NCBI GenBank assembly: GCA_947624335.1
Contig: CANQJX010000090.1
Location: forward strand, 1 to 7,241
DNA from: an uncultured Marvinbryantia sp.
GTDB taxonomy: Bacteria; Bacillota; Clostridia; Lachnospirales; Lachnospiraceae
Direction of reading: 5' to 3'
DNA: 7,241 nt
Shown here: positions 1-6,613 of the stretch, one piece after another
Layout: every line of letters begins with the position of its first letter
How positions within the stretch are numbered: position 1 is the stretch's first letter
Position numbers and translations under genes: made by a program
The notes under the pieces: generated by a model
Database searches by the model: none
What the model was told of the DNA's origin: nothing
Seen by the model: only the letters and a program-made list of their open reading frames with translations

Positions 1-1
1 G

Positions 2-487
2 ATCGCAAACGACATTATCATTGTCGCTTCCGGATGCGCGGCCCAGGCTGCAGCAAAAGCGGGTCTGATGGATAAAGCGGCGAAAGATCTCTGCGGCGCA
101 GGTCTTAAGAGAGTCTGCGAACTGGCGGACATTCCTCCGGTTCTTCACATGGGCTCCTGCGTGGATATCAGCCGTATGATGATTCTGGTTGCGGAACTGG
201 CAAAGGATTCCGGCTGGAAGATCTCCGAGCTTCCGGTTGTGGGATGCGCTCCGGAATGGATGTCCGAGAAAGCCGTTTCCATCGGAAACTATGTTGTGGC
301 AACCGGCATTGATACGTTCCTTGGCGTTGACCCGTACATAAGCGGTTCGGATCAGGTGTACAATCTGCTGACCGAAGGAATCAGAGACTGGGTAGAGGCT
401 GCCTACACCATCGAGACCGACATTGAAAAACTGGTTGACAAGATGATCGAGAGAATCGAAGAAAAGAGGGACGCTCTGGGCATCTGA
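2..487 (+). CDS. acsA: Carbon monoxide dehydrogenase catalytic subunit (CODH/ACS type), C-terminal part, 5' end outside window
   Basis: This is the last 161 codons of an Ni-Fe-S CO dehydrogenase, open from the first in-frame codon at base 2 to the TGA at 485-487. The enzyme interconverts CO2 and CO and, in acetogens, feeds CO through a tunnel to acetyl-CoA synthase. Three of the cysteines expected to hold the C-cluster in this part of the family are visible: ASGC (Cys codon 35-37), MGSC (158-160) and VVGC-APEW (245-247). They correspond to Cys446, Cys476 and Cys526 of the Carboxydothermus CODH-II. The N-terminal B/D-cluster region, the His ligand and the other C-cluster cysteines lie upstream and cannot be judged. 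The protein ends in the family-typical basic tail KRDALGI. The acs genes downstream identify it as the ACS-linked CODH (AcsA/CooS), not an energy-converting-hydrogenase-linked one. cooC follows after 26 bases, indicating one transcript. Confidence 0.95.
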   Translation: MANDIIIVASGCAAQAAAKAGLMDKAAKDLCGAGLKRVCELADIPPVLHMGSCVDISRMMILVAELAKDSGWKISELPVVGCAPEWMSEKAVSIGNYVVATGIDTFLGVDPYISGSDQVYNLLTEGIRDWVEAAYTIETDIEKLVDKMIERIEEKRDALGI

Positions 488-513
488 TGACCGCGATGAG
501 GTGACAAAAAAGA

Positions 514-1287
514 ATGAAGATTGCTGTTACTGGAAAAGGCGGCGTGGGTAAGACCACGTTTGCCGCGACTCTTGCAAGATTATACGCAGAAGAGGGCAGA
601 CCGGTTCTGGCTGCCGACGTGGATCCGGATGCAAACCTGGGTCTGGCGCTCGGATTTTCCGAGGAGGAGCTGGAGCAGATCACACCCATTACAAAAATGC
701 GGAAACTCATCGAGGAACGTACGGGAGCAAACGCGGGGAATACTTTTTACCGCATCAATCCGAAAGTCAGCGATATACCTGACACATATGGAAGGGTGTG
801 CAACGGAGTAAAGCTGCTGGTGCTCGGTACGGTAGATACTGCGGGAAGCGGCTGCGTGTGCCCGGAACATGTGATGCTGAAACGGATTATCAACAATCTG
901 GTACTTCATCGGGAAGACGTGGTGATACTGGATATGGAAGCGGGGCTTGAGCATCTTGGAAGAGGCACAACATCCGGCATGGATCAGTTTGTCGTGGTTG
1001 TGGAACCAGGCGCCCGAAGCATCCAGACTTACGCGAATGTAAAACGTTTGGCATCCGATTTGGGCGTAAAACAAGTGCGCGTAGTGGCGAACAAGGTACG
1101 CGATGAGAAAGATGAGGCGTTTATTCGTTCTAAAATACCGGAGGATGATCTTCTGGGATTTGTCCATTACAGCCCGGAGGTGATTGATGCGGACCGCAAC
1201 GGTTCCTCTCCGTTTGATTTTAGCCAGTCTGCCGTAAGTGAGATCCGGAAAATCAAAGAGCGGATCGACCGGACAGAGGGCAGATGA
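514..1287 (+). CDS. cooC: CooC-type nickel-insertion ATPase for CODH (MinD/ParA-like P-loop NTPase)
   Basis: A 257-residue MinD/SIMIBI-class ATPase that, by family knowledge, couples ATP binding and dimerisation to nickel delivery into the CODH C-cluster; it is cytoplasmic. A deviant Walker A motif GKGGVGKTT with the signature lysine occupies residues 7-15. The switch-type stretch DVDPDANLG is near 35-43. A Cys-X-Cys pair (Cys114, Cys116, in GSGCVCPEH) matches the metal-binding motif at the CooC dimer interface. A Walker B-like LDMEAGLEHLGRGT lies at about 139-152 and the base-recognition NK at 193-194. The length is close to the usual CooC length. The ATG at 514 has a GAGGTGA ribosome binding site at 498-504, nine bases upstream. 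It sits between acsA and the CODH-like gene, so CODH maturation is the likely job. It could be called AcsF in another nomenclature; the motifs do not separate the two. Confidence 0.93.
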   Translation: MKIAVTGKGGVGKTTFAATLARLYAEEGRPVLAADVDPDANLGLALGFSEEELEQITPITKMRKLIEERTGANAGNTFYRINPKVSDIPDTYGRVCNGVKLLVLGTVDTAGSGCVCPEHVMLKRIINNLVLHREDVVILDMEAGLEHLGRGTTSGMDQFVVVVEPGARSIQTYANVKRLASDLGVKQVRVVANKVRDEKDEAFIRSKIPEDDLLGFVHYSPEVIDADRNGSSPFDFSQSAVSEIRKIKERIDRTEGR

Positions 1288-1317
1288 GCTATTGATCATA
1301 AATCATTTTCAGGAAAA

Positions 1318-1321
1318 GAGG
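1318..1321 (+). promoter_or_regulatory. Ribosome binding site deciding the start of the CODH-like gene
   Basis: GAGG inside a purine-rich run (1311-1321) ends eight bases before the ATG at 1330. The same frame upstream runs back to the cooC stop at 1285-1287 without another ATG. This supports 1330 as the true start, so the short protein is not the tail of a longer CODH read from upstream. Confidence 0.65.
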
Positions 1322-1329
1322 CGAATAAC

Positions 1330-2022
1330 ATGAGTAACACAGAATTGCCCGCATTGGGCGTTGAGGATATTATCCGGGCGCTTGACGGGGTGTGCAATTC
1401 AAAGGTGGATGATACCGGTTCCACCAAGCCGCTGCTGGAATGCGTAGTAAGCGGCGTATTAAGAGGCGCAGTGGTTATGCTCGGCGGAGAAGGCTCTGAG
1501 GTAAGGGCGACGGACGAGTATGTGGCGCTGATGAAAAAACTGATCGCAAATGATCTGGTGATTCTTGCCATCGGTTATCCGGTAAAAGTTGCGCAGGAAG
1601 CGGGGCTTTTGAATCCGGAAGCAAAGGAACTGTGCGGCGCGGGCCTGGAGAGGGTATGCGAACTGGCGCAGATTCCGCCGGTACTGCCGCTTGGCGGACT
1701 GGAAAATATTGGAAACGTGGTGACGATCGCACAGGCGCTTTCCGGAGATTCGGGCCTGGCGGTGCATCAGCTTCCGGTGGTGGGATGCGACGCGGCAGGC
1801 GTTTCGGCGCAGGCGGTGGAACTGGGCAATACATTTGTAGGTCTGGGCGTTGATACGTTTATCGGCATCATGCCATATGAAGGTTCTCTGGAGGATGTGG
1901 TCGCGGCAAGCGGGCTCGTAGACGCAGCGGAGGCAAAACATACCGTTTCCGCCGATCTGGCGGAGCTTGGCGATGCGATCATCGCGGACATTGAGCAAAA
2001 GAGAAACGCAATAGCAATCTGA
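1330..2022 (+). CDS. Truncated CODH-like protein: CO dehydrogenase C-terminal domain lacking most C-cluster ligands, function unknown
   Basis: A 230-residue protein alignable over most of its length with the C-terminal portion of CODH. A hand alignment with the AcsA fragment at 2-487 gives about 55 identities in roughly 112 positions; the best block is LCGAGL-RVCELA-IPPVL at residues 101-119. The N-terminal half of a CODH (B/D clusters, His and first Cys of the C-cluster) is absent. Where AcsA has ASGC this protein has AIGY (Tyr83). Where AcsA has MGSC it has LGGL (Leu124). The family VVGC near residue 53 reads MLGG. Only the last ligand position is kept (VVGC, Cys153). CO/CO2 catalysis at a normal C-cluster is therefore very unlikely. 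The frame is intact with its own ribosome binding site, 42 bases after cooC and 32 before acsB, so it does not look like decaying DNA. Possible roles, all inferred: partner or scaffold for AcsA or AcsB, maturation helper with CooC, or regulator. Confidence 0.88.
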   Translation: MSNTELPALGVEDIIRALDGVCNSKVDDTGSTKPLLECVVSGVLRGAVVMLGGEGSEVRATDEYVALMKKLIANDLVILAIGYPVKVAQEAGLLNPEAKELCGAGLERVCELAQIPPVLPLGGLENIGNVVTIAQALSGDSGLAVHQLPVVGCDAAGVSAQAVELGNTFVGLGVDTFIGIMPYEGSLEDVVAASGLVDAAEAKHTVSADLAELGDAIIADIEQKRNAIAI

Positions 2023-2042
2023 GAATATACAAATAAAAATGT

Positions 2043-2048
2043 GGAGGT
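2043..2048 (+). promoter_or_regulatory. Ribosome binding site for the GTG start of acsB
   Basis: A perfect GGAGGT lies six bases before the GTG at 2055. The protein read from that GTG starts MTLLDLIFDG, resembling the beginning of known bacterial AcsB proteins (recalled as MTDFDKIFEG for Moorella). Together these fix GTG as the initiation codon. Confidence 0.85.
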
Positions 2049-2054
2049 AGAACA

Positions 2055-4178
2055 GTGACTTTATTAGATCTTATTTTTGACGGTAATAATACCGTATATG
2101 AACGTGTCGAAAAAGCAATTAACGAAGCGGTTGAAAAATACGGCACAGACAAAGCGGTTGCATTTCCGGACACGGCATACAGCCTTCCGTCCTATTATGG
2201 TATGACGGGAAATAAGGTTGCGAATCTCGGCGACCTGAAAGAAGCGCTTGGCGTTGTAAAATCCATGATGACCAGGAACAAAAGACTGCAGGACGGGTTC
2301 AACTCCGGATGGGCAACCCTGCTTTGCGCGGAGTTTTATGAGGTCCTGAAATATATCGACGGCGCGAAACCGTATGAAGAACCGTACTGCGGACATTTAA
2401 GCGACGCCTATGTGCGTGAGCAGGGCGTTCCGCTTGTTACCGGCGACATTCCGGGCGTAGCGGTTATTATCGGACCGGCTCCGACGGCGGAAGAGGGCGT
2501 TGCCCTTGTAAAAAGCTATCAGTCGCAGGGTATGCTGGTGGCGCTGATCGGCGGCATTATCGATCAGTGCGTGGAGCAGGGCTGCAAGATGGGTCCCAAT
2601 ATCCGTATCCTTCCGCTTGGATCTGATATTTTAAGCGTTGCCCATGTTATTTCCGTAGCCGTGCGCGCGGCGCTGATTTTCGGCAACATTCAGCCGGGTG
2701 ATGCAAAAGGCCTGAACGAATATACCTTTAAGCGTGTATTCGCATTTGTAAACGCGTTTGCTCCGCTGGACAACGTAACGCTTGCCTGCGGCGCCGGCGC
2801 TATCGCAATGGGTTTCCCGGCAATCACGAACGATTATCCGTACCGTGTGCCGAAGAGCCTGATTGTACAGCCGGATATTGAAAAATGGAACGCGACCTCC
2901 CTGGAAGCGCGCGATATCAAGATCAAGATTACCAAGATTGACATTCCGGTTGCGTTTGCATCCGCATTTGAAGGCGAGATCATCCGCCGCGGCGATATGC
3001 AGATCGAATTTGACGGTTCCCGCGTGGACTGCTTCGAGCTGGTGCAGACGAAGGAAGCTTCCGAGGTGGAAGACCACAAGATCGAGATTATCGGGCCGGA
3101 AATCGCGGATATGCCGGAAGGCAGCAAGCAGAGCATCGCTTATATCGTAGAAGTAGCGGGCAAGAGCATGCAGTCTGACTTTGAACCGGTTATCGAGCGT
3201 AAATTCCATTCTTATCTGAACTGCGTAGAAGGTATGATGCACACCGGACAGCGCGATATGATCCGTATTCGTATCAGCAAGGATACGTTCCATGCGGGCT
3301 TTGGCCTCAAACATCTCGGCGAAGTGCTCTATGCGAGAGTAAAGAGTGAGTTTGCCGCAGTAGTGGATAAGTGCCAGGTTAAGATTTATACCGATGCGGA
3401 GCAGTGTACGAAACTTCGCCATGAACTGGCGATCCCGATGTTCGACAAACGTGACGAGCGTCTGCTGACGCTGACCGACGAAGGCGTGGACGTTTATTAC
3501 AGCTGCATCATGTGCCAGGCGTTCTCTCCGAGCCATGTATGTGTGGTAACGCCGGAAAGACTTGGCCTGTGCGGCGCTGTTTCCTGGCTGGATGCGAAAG
3601 CTACCAACGAACTGGATCCGCAGGGTCCGTGCCAGGTTATCACAAAGGAAAGACCGATTGACGAGCGCATTGGCGAATACGAGGATGTAAACGAAGCGGT
3701 CCGCAAATTCTCACAGGGCGCTTTGGACGATGTTTCCCTGTATTCTATCATCGAGAAGCCGATGACATCCTGCGGATGCTTCGAGTGCATCTGCGGTATC
3801 GAACCGTTATCCAACGGCGTCTGCATTGCAAACCGTGAGTATGCGGGCATGACTCCGATTGGCATGACCTTCCCGGAACTGGCTTCCATGACGGGCGGCG
3901 GCGTACAGACGCCGGGCTTTATGGGACATGGAAAACATTTTATCGCTTCCAAGAAGTTTATGAAAGCGGAAGGCGGCGTCGGACGTATCGTATGGATGCC
4001 GAAGGATCTGAAGGACCAGGTAAAAGACAGACTGAACGCGACGGCAAAGGAACTGTACGGAATCGAAAACTTCTGCGATATGATCGGCGACGAGACCGTA
4101 GCGGAAGATCCGGAAACCCTGCTGGCGTTCCTGGAGGAAAAAGGCCATCCGGCGCTTTCCATGGAACCGATGATGTAA
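2055..4178 (+). CDS. acsB: Acetyl-CoA synthase (CO-methylating), alpha subunit of CODH/ACS
   Basis: A 707-residue acetyl-CoA synthase that condenses CO from CODH, a methyl group from the corrinoid protein and CoA into acetyl-CoA at the Ni-Ni-[4Fe-4S] A-cluster. The iron-sulfur ligands are Cys484, Cys487, Cys496 and Cys506 (C-X2-C-X8-C-X9-C, in YYSCIMCQAF and SPSHVC to GLCGAVSW). Cys487 is the expected bridge to the proximal nickel. The distal nickel square-planar motif Cys-Gly-Cys is at 573-575 in MTSCGCFE. The C-terminal landmarks GGGVQTPGFMG (about 614-624) and EEKGHPALSMEP (about 694-705) are also family-typical. The N-terminal region that contacts CODH in bacterial enzymes is present, unlike the shorter archaeal ACS. 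The length is slightly under the roughly 729 residues of the Moorella enzyme. Two further cysteines (578, 580) directly follow the CGC motif. The start is GTG. A 112-base gap with a hairpin follows. Confidence 0.98.
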   Translation: MTLLDLIFDGNNTVYERVEKAINEAVEKYGTDKAVAFPDTAYSLPSYYGMTGNKVANLGDLKEALGVVKSMMTRNKRLQDGFNSGWATLLCAEFYEVLKYIDGAKPYEEPYCGHLSDAYVREQGVPLVTGDIPGVAVIIGPAPTAEEGVALVKSYQSQGMLVALIGGIIDQCVEQGCKMGPNIRILPLGSDILSVAHVISVAVRAALIFGNIQPGDAKGLNEYTFKRVFAFVNAFAPLDNVTLACGAGAIAMGFPAITNDYPYRVPKSLIVQPDIEKWNATSLEARDIKIKITKIDIPVAFASAFEGEIIRRGDMQIEFDGSRVDCFELVQTKEASEVEDHKIEIIGPEIADMPEGSKQSIAYIVEVAGKSMQSDFEPVIERKFHSYLNCVEGMMHTGQRDMIRIRISKDTFHAGFGLKHLGEVLYARVKSEFAAVVDKCQVKIYTDAEQCTKLRHELAIPMFDKRDERLLTLTDEGVDVYYSCIMCQAFSPSHVCVVTPERLGLCGAVSWLDAKATNELDPQGPCQVITKERPIDERIGEYEDVNEAVRKFSQGALDDVSLYSIIEKPMTSCGCFECICGIEPLSNGVCIANREYAGMTPIGMTFPELASMTGGGVQTPGFMGHGKHFIASKKFMKAEGGVGRIVWMPKDLKDQVKDRLNATAKELYGIENFCDMIGDETVAEDPETLLAFLEEKGHPALSMEPMM

Positions 4179-4186
4179 AAAGCAAA

Positions 4187-4201
4187 CGCAGCGCAGCTGC
4201 G
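4187..4201 (+). repeat. Small GC-rich inverted repeat just after acsB
   Basis: CGCAGC (4187-4192) and GCTGCG (4196-4201) are perfect reverse complements around a three-base loop, nine bases after the acsB stop. It overlaps a 10-bp palindrome CGCAGCTGCG at 4192-4201. No T-run follows, so it is not a recognisable terminator. It may simply stabilise the acsB mRNA end, or be incidental. Confidence 0.4.
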
Positions 4202-4217
4202 GCGAAAAGAGCAACAC

Positions 4218-4254
4218 CCTGCATCCGGGAGTACACCCAGCTTTCGGATGCAGG
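4218..4254 (+). other. Strong intercistronic hairpin between acsB and acsD
   Basis: CCTGCATCCG (4218-4227) and CGGATGCAGG (4245-4254) are perfect 10-base reverse complements. In RNA the stem can extend inward by two G-U pairs, an A-U and a G-C (4228-4231 with 4241-4244), leaving a loop of about nine bases. The bases after the stem (GATAAAAGATTC) hold no U-run, so a standard intrinsic terminator is not supported. Its position in the largest intergenic gap, before the acsD ribosome binding site, suggests an mRNA processing, stability or partial attenuation element. That role is inferred. Confidence 0.6.
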
Positions 4255-4290
4255 ATAAAAGATTCATTTAAACTGAAGGAGGATAAAGAA

Positions 4291-5232
4291 ATGCCGTTTA
4301 CAGCAAAATCAGGAAAATTCAACGCCAGCATTAAGACCGTAACGATCGGTACAGGCGACAAGGCGATCACTCTTGGCGGAGAGAATGTTCTGCCGTTCTA
4401 CTCTTTTGATGCGCCGATCGAAAACGCGCCGAAGGTTGGTATCGAGATCACAGACTTTGGTCTTGAGAATGAACCGGATTGTATCAAAAAATATTATGAG
4501 GGATGTACGACCCTGACGGATATGGCGAAGAAAGCCGCTTCCTTTGAAGGGGTGGATTTCCTCAGCTTTCGTATGGAAGGCGGCGATCCCAACGGGGCAA
4601 ACAAATCGACGGAGGAACTGATAGCCGCACTGAAGGAAGTGGCGGACGCAGTGGACATTCCGCTGGTTGTTGCCGGCTCCAAGAACGCGGAAAGAGATTC
4701 CGAACTTCTCTCCAAAGCCGCGGAGGCAGTGCAGGGCAGGAACGCCATTATCCTTGCGGCGAAAGAAGAGAACTACAAGACCGTAGGCGCGGCCGCGGGC
4801 CTTGCGTATGGCCAGATCGTAGGCGCGGAATCTTCTGTTGATATTAACCTTGCAAAACAGTTGAATGTATTATTGACACAGTTAGGTGTAAACGCTTCCA
4901 GCATTGCTATGAACGTAGGTACTGCAACGGCCGGTTACGGTTATGAATATGTGGCTTCTACGATGCAGCGTGTTAAGGCAGCGGCGCTTTCCCAGAATGA
5001 CGCGCAGTTACAGATGCCGATTATCACGCCGGTTGCTTCCGAGACATGGGGGGTAAAAGAATCCGTTACCTCGCAGGAAGATATTCCGGAGTGGGGAGAT
5101 CAGGAAAGACGCGGCGTGGACATGGAGGTTCAGACTGCGGCAGCAGATCTGGCATGCGGTTCCAACGCAGTTATCCTGAAACATCCGACATCTATCGCAA
5201 CTATTTCAAAAATGATCAAAGAGTTAGTATAA
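4291..5232 (+). CDS. acsD: Corrinoid iron-sulfur protein (CFeSP), small subunit
   Basis: A 313-residue small (about 35 kDa class) subunit of the corrinoid iron-sulfur protein, the methyl carrier between methyltransferase AcsE and acetyl-CoA synthase. The subunit is a TIM barrel that caps the cobalamin of the large subunit and carries no iron-sulfur cluster, consistent with the lack of any clustered cysteine motif here. The N-terminal stretch KTVTIGTG (15-22) and LGGENV (28-33) recurs with identical spacing in AcsC. Other conserved-looking segments are FLSFRMEGGDPNG (about 90-102), the glycine-rich NVGTATAGYGYEY (about 208-220) and the acidic EWGDQERRG (about 266-274). The ATG has a GGAGG site at 4278-4282, eight bases upstream. 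acsC follows after 25 bases, so the two subunits are made together. The acsD-before-acsC order resembles that recalled for Acetobacterium rather than Moorella. Confidence 0.96.
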   Translation: MPFTAKSGKFNASIKTVTIGTGDKAITLGGENVLPFYSFDAPIENAPKVGIEITDFGLENEPDCIKKYYEGCTTLTDMAKKAASFEGVDFLSFRMEGGDPNGANKSTEELIAALKEVADAVDIPLVVAGSKNAERDSELLSKAAEAVQGRNAIILAAKEENYKTVGAAAGLAYGQIVGAESSVDINLAKQLNVLLTQLGVNASSIAMNVGTATAGYGYEYVASTMQRVKAAALSQNDAQLQMPIITPVASETWGVKESVTSQEDIPEWGDQERRGVDMEVQTAAADLACGSNAVILKHPTSIATISKMIKELV

Positions 5233-5257
5233 CTGCTGGTTAAGGAGGAAAAGAACT

Positions 5258-6598
5258 ATGGCACTGAAAGGTCTTGATATATTCAAATTATCACCGAAGA
5301 AAAACTGTAAAGAGTGCGGAAGCCCGACCTGTATGGCATTTTCCATGAAGGTTGCGCAGGGCGCGGTGGACGTAAACGCATGCCCGTATTTTTCCGAGGA
5401 GGCAAAGGCGCAGTTATCGGAAGCTACCGCACCGCCTATGAAAACAGTGAAAATCGGTACCGGAAGCGAGGAATTTGCACTTGGCGGCGAAACGGTTATG
5501 GAGCGCCATGAGAAAACGTTTGTCAGCAAGACAAGATATGCTGTGACGCTTTGCAACTGCATGGATGACGCCACGATCGACGCGAAGCTGGCGGATATCC
5601 CCAAGATAGAGTATGAGCGTATCGGCGAGAGAATGTATGTAGAGATGATCTATGTCAACTATAAGGCGGACGGTCAGACAGATTATGTAGAGCTGGTTAA
5701 GAAAGCAGCGGCGCTTGGCAGAACGATGATCCTCGGCTGCGACGACGCGGAAACGGCAAAGGCAGCTCTGGCTGTATGCAAAGACAGCAAACCGGTGTTA
5801 AACGGCGCAACTTCAAAAAATTATGAGGCGATGAACGCGGTTGCAAAAGAAGCGGGCGTAGTGCTTGGCGTATGCGGCGCGGACATGAACGAGATTTACG
5901 ACACCATAAAGGCTCTGGAAGGACTTGGCAACAAGGACCTGATCGTAGATACGACAGCGGCGACCATCAAGGAAACCTTTGCGAATACCGTTCAGCTGCG
6001 CAGGGCGGCAATCAAAGACGGCGACAGGACCTGCGGCTATCCGTCCATTGTAAACCTGGCAAAGCTTGCCAAAGGCGACATGCATCTGCAGTCCGCATTG
6101 GCGGCCGTATTTACCGTACAGTACGGCTCTATCGTGGTGATGGAGGAACTGACCTATGCGGAAGCGCTTCCGCTGTTTGGCCTGCGTCAGAACATTTTTA
6201 CCGACCCGCAGAAGCCGATGCGCGTGGATCCGGGCGTTTATTCCATCAACGGCGGCGACGAGAATTCGATCTGCCTGACGACGGTAGACTTTGCGCTGAC
6301 GTATTTCCTGGTATCCGGCGAACTGGAGCGTTCCGGCGTTCCGTGCAACCTGATTATCAGCGACGCGGGCGGACTTTCCGTTCTGACCGCATGGGCGGCG
6401 GGAAAACTTTCTGCTTCTACCATCGAGAAATTCTGGAAAGAACAGGATATCGAGGGCAAGATTAAGAGCAGAAAACTGGTAATCCCAGGTAAGGTTGCCG
6501 TACTGAAGGGCGAAATCGAAGCGAAGCTGCCGGGCTGGGAAATCATTATTGCGCCGACGGAGGCCGCGCAGTTAGTAAAATTCTTAAAAGATATGTAA
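5258..6598 (+). CDS. acsC: Corrinoid iron-sulfur protein (CFeSP), large subunit
   Basis: A 446-residue large subunit that binds the corrinoid and a low-potential [4Fe-4S] cluster. The corrinoid carries the methyl group; the cluster reductively reactivates cob(II)alamin. The cluster motif is visible as Cys17, Cys20, Cys25 and Cys42 (NCKECGSPTC to ACPYF), the same spacing known for this family. A linker follows, then a TIM-barrel region from about 62 to 325, beginning with the KTVKIGTG / LGGETV motif shared with AcsD. The C-terminal part (about 330-446) contains NLIISDAGGLSVLTAWAAGK and matches the family's B12-binding region. The length is as expected. The start ATG has AAGGAGG at 5242-5248. 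acsE begins 15 bases after the stop, supporting co-expression of the methyl-transfer proteins. Confidence 0.97.
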   Translation: MALKGLDIFKLSPKKNCKECGSPTCMAFSMKVAQGAVDVNACPYFSEEAKAQLSEATAPPMKTVKIGTGSEEFALGGETVMERHEKTFVSKTRYAVTLCNCMDDATIDAKLADIPKIEYERIGERMYVEMIYVNYKADGQTDYVELVKKAAALGRTMILGCDDAETAKAALAVCKDSKPVLNGATSKNYEAMNAVAKEAGVVLGVCGADMNEIYDTIKALEGLGNKDLIVDTTAATIKETFANTVQLRRAAIKDGDRTCGYPSIVNLAKLAKGDMHLQSALAAVFTVQYGSIVVMEELTYAEALPLFGLRQNIFTDPQKPMRVDPGVYSINGGDENSICLTTVDFALTYFLVSGELERSGVPCNLIISDAGGLSVLTAWAAGKLSASTIEKFWKEQDIEGKIKSRKLVIPGKVAVLKGEIEAKLPGWEIIIAPTEAAQLVKFLKDM

Positions 6599-6613
6599 AA
6601 GGGAGGAAACATC

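Noticed and set aside
485..490. TGATGA at the end of acsA considered as possible stop-codon readthrough or selenocysteine, as TGA recoding has been discussed for an acsA gene in another acetogen.
   Set aside because: The stop follows the normal family C-terminus KRDALGI, and the next gene has its own ribosome binding site and start.
580..1299. A 239-codon minus-strand open frame across cooC.
   Set aside because: It is a shadow of cooC, whose Walker A and CXC motifs fix the plus-strand frame. Its translation has no recognisable domain.
1330..2022. Reading the CODH-like gene as a pseudogene fragment of acsA.
   Set aside because: It has an uninterrupted frame, a plausible ribosome binding site, operon-like spacing and mostly synonymous differences in the conserved core. 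A recent decay product would show stops or frameshifts.
2631..3536. A 301-codon open frame on the minus strand inside acsB.
   Set aside because: It lies wholly antisense to a gene with clear catalytic motifs and its translation resembles no family I recognise. Long antisense frames are common opposite codon-biased genes.
4218..4260. Intrinsic (Rho-independent) terminator after acsB.
   Set aside because: The hairpin is strong, but the bases after it are A-rich (GATAAAAGATTC) with no U-run on the plus strand. The acsD gene follows closely in the same direction.
4874..4905. A TTGACA-like -35 element within acsD that might mark an internal promoter for acsC.
   Set aside because: No TATAAT-like -10 is found at a suitable 16-18 base spacing (the site reads TTCCAG), and the hexamer lies in constrained coding sequence.
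5872..6465. A 197-codon plus-strand frame overlapping acsC in another phase.
   Set aside because: The translation is arginine- and glycine-rich, low in hydrophobic residues and typical of an out-of-frame read. acsC is continuous through it.
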